64,000 nucleotides of DNA, taken from contig DASPKX010000147.1 of the NCBI GenBank assembly GCA_035627835.1, positions 17,298 through 81,297 of the forward strand, in the 5' to 3' direction. The DNA is from DASPKX01 sp035627835 (lineage in GTDB: Bacteria; Verrucomicrobiota; Verrucomicrobiia; Limisphaerales; SXQI01). A program made the position numbers and the translations under genes. Shown one piece after another: positions 57,536 through 64,000 of this stretch (its first letter is position 1; every line of letters starts with the position of its first letter). The notes beneath the pieces were generated by a model, which was given only the letters and a program-made list of their open reading frames with translations, was not told where the DNA came from and made no database searches.

Positions 57536-59804
57536 TGCGAGGCAACTTGCGACGCCAGGCCAAACCGGTCAAGCACAAGGCCAGGGCAGTGCCTGAAACC
57601 CATGCGCCTGTCTGGAAGTGCCGGTCCAAGTAACGAAGTTCAACGGTATGTTCCCCTGCAGGAACCGCCACGGCTTGAAACGCGTGATTCGCTTTAAGAA
57701 CCGGGCCAGCATTCTTGCGGTCTATGAACACCGTCCAGTTAGGGTGCCAGGTTTGCGCAATCGTCAGGATCGTGTCTTCCGGGGAGGCATAACGTACGCG
57801 CACAGTCTCAGCTTCGATTTGCGATTCGAGGATGCTCGCGGAAACGGCTGATCGGGCGGGCACTTGATTGCTGATATTGGCTGGGAAAAAGACAGTTGCA
57901 CGGGGATCAAAAGCTGGATTGAAGACGCTGCGGAGCGCGTTTGTTTCGTCCAGGAACATAGGTTTCGCGCCGATTAAGACCATGGGCAGAAAACCTTCGC
58001 GCCGAACGAAATTGATGATGCTTTTTGGATCGGACGAATGACTGACTCCCATGAAGTTCAGCAGGCCGGTGGGTTCGTTGGTTCGGGTGTTAAGAATGCC
58101 GCGCATGCGCGATTCATACGGCAAGTACAAGGAATAAAAACCATCAGTTTTGGGCAGGTTTTCGAGCAGGTTGCAGTTGTCGTAGAGGCCGAGCCGGTGG
58201 CCGACATACGTGCGAAAAGCATCCGTCTGCATCGAAAAACGAAACTCGTTCAAAGCTTTGCCCGTAAGCATGGCGCGGGAAGCTCCATGGGAAGGAATGG
58301 GATTTAGTTTCCGCACCTGCTGCAATCCAGGCTCATAAGCGGCCGGCGTGACGGTCGGGTTCTGCCAGGGAACATGCGTCGCGACGTCGGTGAGAATCAA
58401 CCCAACCAAAACGACGGAAAGCCAGAAGCGTCGCTCCGCAGCGACTGTGCGCGCGTGCAGCAGGAGAAAGGCGGACCCAATTAGAAACACGCCGCGCACG
58501 AGGGCGTTCACACCCGCTGTTGGCCACTCGCCCGGCTCCATCGGATGCGCATAGGACCACCAAGCGAGGGCGGCGATGCCCGCAAGGATTCCAGACGCAA
58601 CAAGCACAGCGTCACGCTTAACCATGTCCTCGCGGAATCGGCTCATCCCATAGGCTGCCAACGCGGGCACGGCGAAGATGATTGGAACAACGAACTTAAT
58701 AGGGAAGTTCATGATTGCCACTTGAGGAAAGCGCTCTCGCAGCCACGAATAAAGATAACCACTGTTGCCCAACGCCATGATCAGGCAGAAGGCGGCTCCA
58801 CCGAGCAGCAACCATGTGCGCGGTCGTCGAGAAAAAGCGCCGAACAAACCGAGGTAAATGGCGACTACTGAGATGTAATAGGAGGAAGTCCAGACCTGCC
58901 CGGCCTGAAAATAGACGCCGGAATGGGACTTGTAGGTGTGGAACAGCGGAACCAGAAAGTTCGCCCAGCCCCACGGCGGCATGGGGGATTCATAACCGAC
59001 AACCCCCGCGGAGCGATGCGACTCTTGCAACAGGTTTAAAAACGGGAGCAGCTGCGCTGCAGCCAACGCGGCGGTGAGAGCGACGACGATCCCGAGCGTC
59101 AGGAAGGCCGTGGGAAGGCCACGCCAGTCCCGGCGACTGATCACAGGAAGCAGAGCGAATATTCCGGCAAGAGCCCAAGTGAAAATGATGATCTCAGGAG
59201 CGCCCGCAAGCATCTGTGTGGCGCCAATAAGTGCGGCGATTAGAATTTTCTTCCCTCGCTCCTGCACCGCAGCTTCCAAAGCCCACATCACCCAGGGCAA
59301 CCAGCCGAGGGCTGCGATGTTGTTCGGCCACATGAGGCTGTTGAGAGTCAGCCCGTTGAACGCGTAAGCAGCCCCCGCAACGGCGGCGGCTGTGGCGTCA
59401 CCGCACCAACGCCGTCCGAGAACGAACATCCCCACTCCGCCCAAAAAGAGGTGGCCGATGCAAAAAACGGGGAGGGCCCACGTCAGCGGCAGGACGAGGT
59501 AAAAAATGCCGAGTGGGTACAAGGTCATTGTGTTCCACTGGGCGAGGTATGGGAGCCCGCAATTCGTCAGCGGATTCCAAAGCGGGAGTTCGCCTCTCCA
59601 GAACAACTCGCGGTTGTAAGCAGCTAAGGGATAGCCGAAAAGACCGTAGTCTCGGAAAACAAAGGTCCGGATGCCGAGCAGGACGTCCCAGAAGCAGAAG
59701 ATAATCGCGACGGCGAGGACGGCGCAAAAGAATGGGGCATTCCAAGCTAAAAAACGGCTTCGGGCCGCAGCTCGGTCGCTGTGCTCAAAACCGTTTGAAG
59801 TCAC
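57492..59804 (-). CDS. large YfhO-like polytopic membrane protein
   Basis: The 770-residue protein has about twelve hydrophobic segments over residues 20-500 and an extracytoplasmic C-terminal beta-rich domain (ending GEHTVELRYLDRHFQTGAWVSG, then a final helix). The luminal loop after helix 1 carries DVLLGIRTFVFRDYGLFGYPLA, where YfhO and GT-C glycosyltransferases have their acidic catalytic residue. YfhO-type proteins are thought to glycosylate lipoteichoic acid or other surface molecules in Firmicutes; the role here is inferred to be surface glycan transfer. The start is a GTG at 59804, 12 bases beyond the third pilin gene. Confidence 0.8.
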   Translation of the reverse strand: MTSNGFEHSDRAAARSRFLAWNAPFFCAVLAVAIIFCFWDVLLGIRTFVFRDYGLFGYPLAAYNRELFWRGELPLWNPLTNCGLPYLAQWNTMTLYPLGIFYLVLPLTWALPVFCIGHLFLGGVGMFVLGRRWCGDATAAAVAGAAYAFNGLTLNSLMWPNNIAALGWLPWVMWALEAAVQERGKKILIAALIGATQMLAGAPEIIIFTWALAGIFALLPVISRRDWRGLPTAFLTLGIVVALTAALAAAQLLPFLNLLQESHRSAGVVGYESPMPPWGWANFLVPLFHTYKSHSGVYFQAGQVWTSSYYISVVAIYLGLFGAFSRRPRTWLLLGGAAFCLIMALGNSGYLYSWLRERFPQVAIMNFPIKFVVPIIFAVPALAAYGMSRFREDMVKRDAVLVASGILAGIAALAWWSYAHPMEPGEWPTAGVNALVRGVFLIGSAFLLLHARTVAAERRFWLSVVLVGLILTDVATHVPWQNPTVTPAAYEPGLQQVRKLNPIPSHGASRAMLTGKALNEFRFSMQTDAFRTYVGHRLGLYDNCNLLENLPKTDGFYSLYLPYESRMRGILNTRTNEPTGLLNFMGVSHSSDPKSIINFVRREGFLPMVLIGAKPMFLDETNALRSVFNPAFDPRATVFFPANISNQVPARSAVSASILESQIEAETVRVRYASPEDTILTIAQTWHPNWTVFIDRKNAGPVLKANHAFQAVAVPAGEHTVELRYLDRHFQTGAWVSGTALALCLTGLAWRRKLPRNDMARAGDGERAQG

Positions 59805-59816
59805 CGGATTTTAGGA

Positions 59817-60170
59817 CTACTCGGCCGCAAGCTCGTGGCCGGCGATGTTGCAAGTGGCGTTGGCGCCAATTGCGTTGAAGGTGTAAGTGCCTCCTGCTGG
59901 GCAGTTTGGCGACTTTTTGATGTATTTATCATCCCCGATCATGTCCGAGTCCACGGGGGTTTCACCTTCACGTTTGTTCATTTCGAGGCCCCAAAGCTGT
60001 TTTGCGGACTCGATTTGGGAAAGGTTCTCTATGCAGACCTGTTTGCGAGCCTGGGTGCGGCTCTTGAGGAAGTTGGGGATCGCGAGAGCGACGATTAAGC
60101 CGAGGATTGCGACCACAATCATCATTTCGACGAGTGTGAACGCGCGTTTTCGCAGAATTGAAAAACGCAT
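59817..60170 (-). CDS. type IV pilin-like protein, diverged third copy
   Basis: The 117-residue protein has a prepilin leader cleaved before a methylatable Phe (KRAFTLVEMMIVVAILGLIVALAIP), with Glu at mature position 5. The globular part keeps the same plan as its two upstream neighbours (CIENLSQIESAKQLWGLEMNK; CPAGGTYTFNAIG) but with many changes and two cysteine pairs spaced alike. Its ribosome binding site AAAGGA sits inside a perfect hairpin (60177-60196). Such short pseudopilin-like proteins are abundant in Verrucomicrobiota, function uncertain. Confidence 0.87.
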   Translation of the reverse strand: MRFSILRKRAFTLVEMMIVVAILGLIVALAIPNFLKSRTQARKQVCIENLSQIESAKQLWGLEMNKREGETPVDSDMIGDDKYIKKSPNCPAGGTYTFNAIGANATCNIAGHELAAE

Positions 60171-60176
60171 AGTATG

Positions 60177-60196
60177 TCCTTTCAGTTCTGAAAGGA
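60177..60196 (-). promoter_or_regulatory. hairpin enclosing the ribosome binding site of the third pilin gene
   Basis: Nine-base perfect arms TCCTTTCAG and CTGAAAGGA with a two-base loop place the AAAGGA Shine-Dalgarno sequence in the 3' arm, six bases before the ATG at 60170. The 5' arm overlaps the T-rich tail of the terminator hairpin at 60198-60229, so the two structures compete for or adjoin the same bases. Translation of the gene may be reduced when the hairpin forms. Confidence 0.55.
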
Positions 60197-60197
60197 A

Positions 60198-60229
60198 AAT
60201 GGCTCGGAGGAATGGTCCCCCGAGCCATT
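60198..60229 (-). terminator. terminator or attenuator between second and third pilin genes
   Basis: Ten-base perfect arms AATGGCTCGG and CCGAGCCATT with a twelve-base loop are followed on the minus strand by TTTTCCTTT. It lies 26 bases after the stop of the second pilin gene. It should end most transcripts from the two strong pilin genes and let a fraction continue into the third pilin and the YfhO-like gene. Confidence 0.75.
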
Positions 60230-60255
60230 CGGTAATTAACTAAACCAAGAAGGGC

Positions 60256-60594
60256 TTAGAGGGTGTGGCCGGTTTGTGTGCAGGTCGGGGCGCTGTCCAC
60301 CACGTTGTAGGTGTAAGTGCCGCCGCCTGGGCATTTCGGAGCGCCGCCTTTGATGTATTCCTCAACGGAGGTGTCCACCGTGGCGCTGCCAGCGCTCTTC
60401 TTGTTTTCGAGAGCCCACTGCTCCTTGGCGCCGTCAATCTGGCGCAAGTTGTTGATGCAGGCATTCTTCTGTGCGGTTGCGCGAGCCTTCACAAAGTTAG
60501 GAATCGCGATAGCAGCCAGCAATCCGATGATTGCGACCACGATCATGATTTCAACGAGCGTGAAGCCTGAGCGACGAGTAGTATTGATTTTCAT
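60256..60594 (-). CDS. type IV pilin-like protein, tandem copy 2
   Basis: The 112-residue protein begins MKINTTRRSGFTLVEIMIVV, a prepilin leader with cleavage before Phe and Glu at mature position 5, and then a single hydrophobic helix. The short globular part includes CINNLRQIDGAKEQWALE and CPGGGTYTYNVVDSAPTC. It differs from copy 1 at only three residues (Glu/Asn, Ala/Ser, Ala/Ser). The short 34-base spacer from copy 1 suggests co-transcription. No prepilin peptidase or assembly ATPase is in the window. Confidence 0.92.
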   Translation of the reverse strand: MKINTTRRSGFTLVEIMIVVAIIGLLAAIAIPNFVKARATAQKNACINNLRQIDGAKEQWALENKKSAGSATVDTSVEEYIKGGAPKCPGGGTYTYNVVDSAPTCTQTGHTL

Positions 60595-60628
60595 AGTTGA
60601 TTAAAAGGGATTAAAAAGTGACGCTCAA

Positions 60629-60967
60629 TTACAGCGTATGGCCCGTCTGTGTGCAAGTTGGGGAGCTATCCACCACGTTGTAGGTGTAGGTTCCGCCGCC
60701 TGGGCACTTCGGAGAGCCACCTTTGATGTATTCGTTTACGGAGGTGTCCACCGTGGCGCTGCCAGCGCTCTTCTTGTTTTCGAGGGCCCACTGCTCCTTG
60801 GCGCCGTCAATTTGGCGCAAGTTGTTGATGCAGGCGTTCTTCTGTGCTGTTGCACGAGCTTTCACGAAGTTAGGAATCGCGATCGCGGCCAGCAAACCGA
60901 TAATGGCCACCACGATCATGATTTCAACGAGCGTGAAGCCCGACCGACGTGTTGTGTTGATCTTCAT
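60629..60967 (-). CDS. type IV pilin-like protein, tandem copy 1
   Basis: Same 112-residue design as copy 2, with three substitutions in the globular domain (Asn, Ser and Ser at the variable sites). The ATG at 60967 is preceded by a strong AGGAGA, and a plausible promoter lies about 100-130 bases upstream, which makes this the lead gene of the pilin cluster. The two copies also share many silent differences, so the duplication is not brand-new or is kept similar by selection or conversion. Confidence 0.92.
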   Translation of the reverse strand: MKINTTRRSGFTLVEIMIVVAIIGLLAAIAIPNFVKARATAQKNACINNLRQIDGAKEQWALENKKSAGSATVDTSVNEYIKGGSPKCPGGGTYTYNVVDSSPTCTQTGHTL

Positions 60968-61067
60968 TTGTTGTTTCTCCTGCGGTTTGTGAGCAAGGGC
61001 ACGGCGGTTATTTTACTCAGTCCGATCATGCGCTCACGGATTGCCGTGTCCCAAAACCGCAATTACC

Positions 61068-61096
61068 ATGTTGAGCAACTCTGATACCATTGTCAA
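61068..61096 (-). promoter_or_regulatory. candidate sigma-70-type promoter for the pilin cluster
   Basis: On the minus strand a perfect TTGACA (61091-61096) is separated by 17 bases from CAACAT (61068-61073), which keeps the key A2, A5 and T6 positions of the -10 box. Transcription would start near 61060, leaving a leader of about 90 bases before the first pilin ATG. Confidence 0.35.
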
Positions 61097-61191
61097 AAAA
61101 GAAATGGCATTAGTGTAGGGCATCCCCCGAGCGAGGCTCAGGTCGAGCGTCTTCCTTGCACGGCTTGCCTTCCTGCATTATTCATCCCGCA

Positions 61192-62145
61192 GTGCAAATT
61201 CCGAAGCAGTCGAAGATTTACGTCGCGGGGCACCGCGGCCTGGTGGGCAGCGCTATTTGACGGCAACTGGAGCTGCAGGGTTACAGCAATCTTATTGGCC
61301 GCACACACGCTGAGTTAGACCTGATCAACCAGCAAGCTGTGCACGAGTTTTACCGCAAAGAGCGCCCCGAATATGTAATCGTCGCGGCGGCCAAGGTCGG
61401 CGGCATCCACGCGAACAACTCGCGTCCGGCTGATTTCATTTATGAAAATCTCATGATTGAGGCCAACCTCATTCATGGGGCGCATGTGGCTGGGGTGAAA
61501 AAGCTGCTCTTCCTGGGAAGCTCCTGCATCTATCCGAAGTTTGCCCCGCAACCTATGCCGGAAACGGCCTTGCTCACAGGCGCGCTCGAGCCAACCAATG
61601 AGTGGTACGCGATTGCGAAAATTGCGGGCATCAAGCTTTGCCAGGCCTACCGCCGGCAGCATGGGAGCGATTTTATCAGCGCGATGCCGACGAATCTCTA
61701 CGGCCCTAACGATAATTTTCATCTCGAGAACTCGCACGTTATCCCTGCGCTCCTGCGGAAGTTCCATGAAGCGAAGGAATCCGGGGCTGCCCAGGTGATC
61801 TGCTGGGGGACAGGTTCCCCACGCCGGGAATTCCTATATTCGGATGATCTGGCTCGCGCCTGCATTTTCCTCCTGGAACGATACAGCGAAGAGCAGTTCG
61901 TGAACGTTGGATCTGGTGAGGAGATCACGATTCGAGACTTGGCGAACACAGTGTCGCGCGTGGTGGGTTTCGAAGGAGAGATTGTTTGGGACAAGACTAA
62001 ACCCGACGGGACACCTCGGAAGCTTATGGATTCGTCGCGCATCCACGCATTGGGGTGGAAAGCGCAAGTGGGTTTGGAAGCGGGATTGCGCCAGGCTTAC
62101 GAAGCGTTCCTGGCGTCGACAGGCGCCCAACTCGCGCGCGTTTAA
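61192..62145 (+). pseudogene. fcl: GDP-L-fucose synthase-like epimerase with in-frame TGA
   Basis: Reading from GTG 61192 gives MQIPKQSKIYVAGHRGLVGSAI, the usual N-terminus with its GxxGxxG loop, and then TGA at 61258-61260 where homologs carry Arg or Val before RQLE. The same frame continues with no further break to 62145, containing AAKVGGIHANN, LGSSCIYPK, the catalytic NEWYAIAKIAG (YxxxK) and NLYGPNDNFHLENSHVIPALL. Full length would be 317 residues, normal for Fcl/WcaG. A restart at GTG 61339 would lack the NAD(P)-binding loop and should be inactive. A single base change (CGA to TGA) explains the break, unless it is a sequence error. Confidence 0.82.
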
Positions 62146-62157
62146 ACCGTTAAGTCA

Positions 62158-63990
62158 TCAATGGGCGTGCCCGTGGCCTCGGGTTAGCTCCTCGATCTCA
62201 GCTTTGTATTTCTGAGCTTCGTTGGTGCGGCCCATTTGCCGCATCAAAGTGCTGAGGTTTTGCAGATGCTCGGTGTTCCGCGGCTCCAGCTCATGCGCTT
62301 GGATGAACGCAGCCTCAGCTTGTTGGAACTGTTTCTGAGCTGCCAACGCGATTCCCAAATTGCTGTGTGAGGTCGCTTCACGGGGCCGCAGGCGTGCGGC
62401 TTCCCGGTATTCTCGCTCCGCTTTGGCAAAGTCCCGCGCAGCGAAATGGACATCCCCCAGAGCATTCCGCAGGTCGGCGCGATCGGGGGCGAGACTCGCG
62501 GCTGTGCTGTAAGCCTGCTCTGCCTCAGCGTACCTCTCCGCAAGCAGACATGTCCGGCCAAGGTTCGCGTGGGCATCAACGAATCTGGGATCCACCGCGA
62601 TAGCTTTCTTCAGCCAGCTCACCGCCTCATCCACGTTCCCCTTCTCCCCGTGGACGACACCGTAACGGCTGTAAATATCCGCCCGAACAGGATGGTTCCC
62701 AAGCAAGCTGAGGATATGATCGAACAAGGCGAAGCTGTCGTGCCAGATGGCGGTTTGCTTCAAGCTTAGGGCGCCGAAGCAGAGGCTCACAGCGAGCGCA
62801 ATGGCGACCAAACTGTGGTGAGCTTTGCAGTAGAGAATCGGCACTGCCATGGCTACGGCGACCACCACGCCTTGCAAATAGCTGTATCGGTCACTCGGGT
62901 AATGTGGCCGTTCGGTGAGCCCCAGGTGCGGGAACAAAAGAAGGAGATGCGCAGCCCAAAGCGCAGCAGCGCCAGGATATCTGCGCCAACGAAGGGCGAA
63001 GAAGAGCGTTATTCCCACCACCAGAACCGCGCTGAAAAGGAATCGAAGGTCGCCGACGCGAACCTGCAACAGGGTTGTGTAGATGGGCGAGAGATCCGTT
63101 GGCCACAAAGGCCGCCACAGGTAATGGGCCCAGATGTAGCAGGCTTGAGCAAGCCGTTGCGTTACTCCGAAGACGTCCAGATTGGCAGGAGCTTCAAATT
63201 CCTCCCGCACAAAAAAGCGAGCTGCCAGCGAGATGGAAAAGATGAGAGCGGTGAGCAGCCAAAGGGGCGCTGCGTGCTTCGCAATGTCTTTTAGTCCAGC
63301 CGTAACAGGCTGACGACGGCGTTGCCATAAGCACAACTCCAAAGCCAGCAATGCCGGGGCGTACCCCACCGCGATTGGATAACTCAGCAGGGACAGGATG
63401 AAGAAAACTGCAGCCAGCCAGTAATCCAGGTTGAACGGCTTTCGTGATCCGAAAGGAAAACGCGCGCGAAGATAGAACGAGAAAGATAACAGCAGGAAAA
63501 ACATTCCCTGAACATAGAGACGCCCCGTCGCCCACGAGACTGGCTCAACACGCAACGGGTGCAGCGCCCATAGCATCGCGCCGCTAAAGGCGGCCGCGTG
63601 GATGCGCAACCGACGTTGCGGGCTCTCGGGCGCTATCAATTCAAACAATCGCGCAAGGCAGAGGAAGAGGAGCAGCGCGTTGCCGCTATGCAAAATCCAA
63701 TTGCCAAAATGGTACGAGGAAGGCTCCAGGCCGGAGAAGTGATAGTTTAATGTCCACGATAGCCAGGTGAGCGGCTGATACCGCCACACATACTTCGTGT
63801 CGGTGAACATCCACTCAAGACGCTCCAGGGTGAGAGGCCCCAGGTGGGGGTTCGCGTAAATTTCTATACCATCGTCCCAATGCACAAAGTCAGCGCGCAA
63901 AGTGGGGAGGTAAACCAACGCCGCTGCCACAGCGACGATCGCGCCGAGGATTAGCGGCAGGTAATTCGGGCTGGTGCGCTGCTGTTTCAT
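62158..63990 (-). CDS. polytopic membrane protein with C-terminal TPR repeats
   Basis: The 610-residue protein has about ten membrane helices (residues 10-430). The first extracytoplasmic loop holds FVHWDDGIEIYANPHL, like the DDxxY loop of GT-C/TMTC-type O-mannosyltransferase-like proteins. About four TPR repeats follow (residues 440-600; for example VDAHANLGRTCLLAERYAEAEQAYSTA), ending in a His-rich GHGHAH. Such proteins are suspected glycosyltransferases or scaffold proteins; function is not established. It converges with the fucose-synthase-like gene 12 bases away. Confidence 0.85.
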   Translation of the reverse strand: MKQQRTSPNYLPLILGAIVAVAAALVYLPTLRADFVHWDDGIEIYANPHLGPLTLERLEWMFTDTKYVWRYQPLTWLSWTLNYHFSGLEPSSYHFGNWILHSGNALLLFLCLARLFELIAPESPQRRLRIHAAAFSGAMLWALHPLRVEPVSWATGRLYVQGMFFLLLSFSFYLRARFPFGSRKPFNLDYWLAAVFFILSLLSYPIAVGYAPALLALELCLWQRRRQPVTAGLKDIAKHAAPLWLLTALIFSISLAARFFVREEFEAPANLDVFGVTQRLAQACYIWAHYLWRPLWPTDLSPIYTTLLQVRVGDLRFLFSAVLVVGITLFFALRWRRYPGAAALWAAHLLLLFPHLGLTERPHYPSDRYSYLQGVVVAVAMAVPILYCKAHHSLVAIALAVSLCFGALSLKQTAIWHDSFALFDHILSLLGNHPVRADIYSRYGVVHGEKGNVDEAVSWLKKAIAVDPRFVDAHANLGRTCLLAERYAEAEQAYSTAASLAPDRADLRNALGDVHFAARDFAKAEREYREAARLRPREATSHSNLGIALAAQKQFQQAEAAFIQAHELEPRNTEHLQNLSTLMRQMGRTNEAQKYKAEIEELTRGHGHAH

Positions 63991-64000
63991 GCGGGCCGTC

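Noticed and set aside
61258..61260. TGA in the fucose synthase-like gene as a selenocysteine codon
   Set aside because: Homologs do not use Cys or Sec at this place in the nucleotide-binding region, and I saw no obvious stem-loop of the needed type just downstream.

Overview
The window looks like chromosomal DNA from a member of the Verrucomicrobiota, probably near the Pedosphaera/Limisphaera side. This is inferred from protein style, not from a marker gene. The clues are short type IV pilin-like proteins starting MKINTTRRSGFTLVEIMIVV, a PEP-CTERM-tailed secreted protein, a giant RTX protein with a LEPR-XLL-like N-terminal motif, a BatA/VWA plus DUF4175 cluster, and a Tat-exported sugar isomerase-like protein. 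Gene packing is dense, with many 4-base overlaps (ATGA, GTGA, TTGA). I see no rRNA, tRNA, CRISPR array, phage or plasmid genes.

Layout. 1-2.9 kb: a Tat-signal TIM-barrel protein (cut by the window edge), a MoeB-rhodanese protein and a purine nucleoside phosphorylase. 2.9-6.1 kb: an unsettled accessory patch with a PEP-CTERM protein, a REP-associated tyrosine transposase (RAYT) element with inverted ends, a truncated second copy of that element, and two short reading frames that run into its end sequence. 6.1-16.3 kb: housekeeping genes (PHP/HhH protein, signal peptidase I, priA, PPi-type phosphofructokinase, rph, a histidine phosphatase, prmA, a class III nucleotide cyclase). 16.3-27.5 kb: a long minus-strand run of a caspase-fold protein, BatA/VWA, DUF4175, a small protein, a CPBP protease, thiL, tsaE, tsaB and trpS. 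27.6-39 kb: TauE-type permease, aspS, lactonase, aminotransferase, dprA, a PPC-domain/esterase fusion, an NAD(P) epimerase, a glcD-type oxidase and a family 2 glycosyltransferase, with a 61-bp inverted-repeat element between the epimerase and glcD.

39-54 kb is a single gene of about 15 kb. It encodes a surface or secreted protein of about 4980 residues built from two repeat systems: nine N-terminal units of about 180 residues carrying a GPYW-type motif, and a C-terminal RTX (calcium-binding nonapeptide) field that itself shows a higher-order period of about 175 residues. 54-57.5 kb holds an M3 oligopeptidase, a rhomboid protease and rdgB. 57.5-61 kb holds a large YfhO-like membrane protein downstream of three pilin-like genes, two of them nearly identical. 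61.2-62.1 kb is a GDP-L-fucose synthase-like gene broken by an in-frame TGA. 62.2-64 kb is a membrane protein with TPR repeats.

Taken together the accessory genes point to an elaborate cell envelope: pilin-like proteins, an exosortase-type sorting signal, a giant RTX protein, sugar-nucleotide and glycosyl-transfer functions and several membrane proteases. I do not see a complete new defence or mobile system. The most unusual items are the giant repeat protein, the PPC-esterase fusion, the cysteine-less caspase-fold protein in the BatA/DUF4175 run, and the RNA-hairpin arrangements in the pilin cluster and at the 61-bp element.
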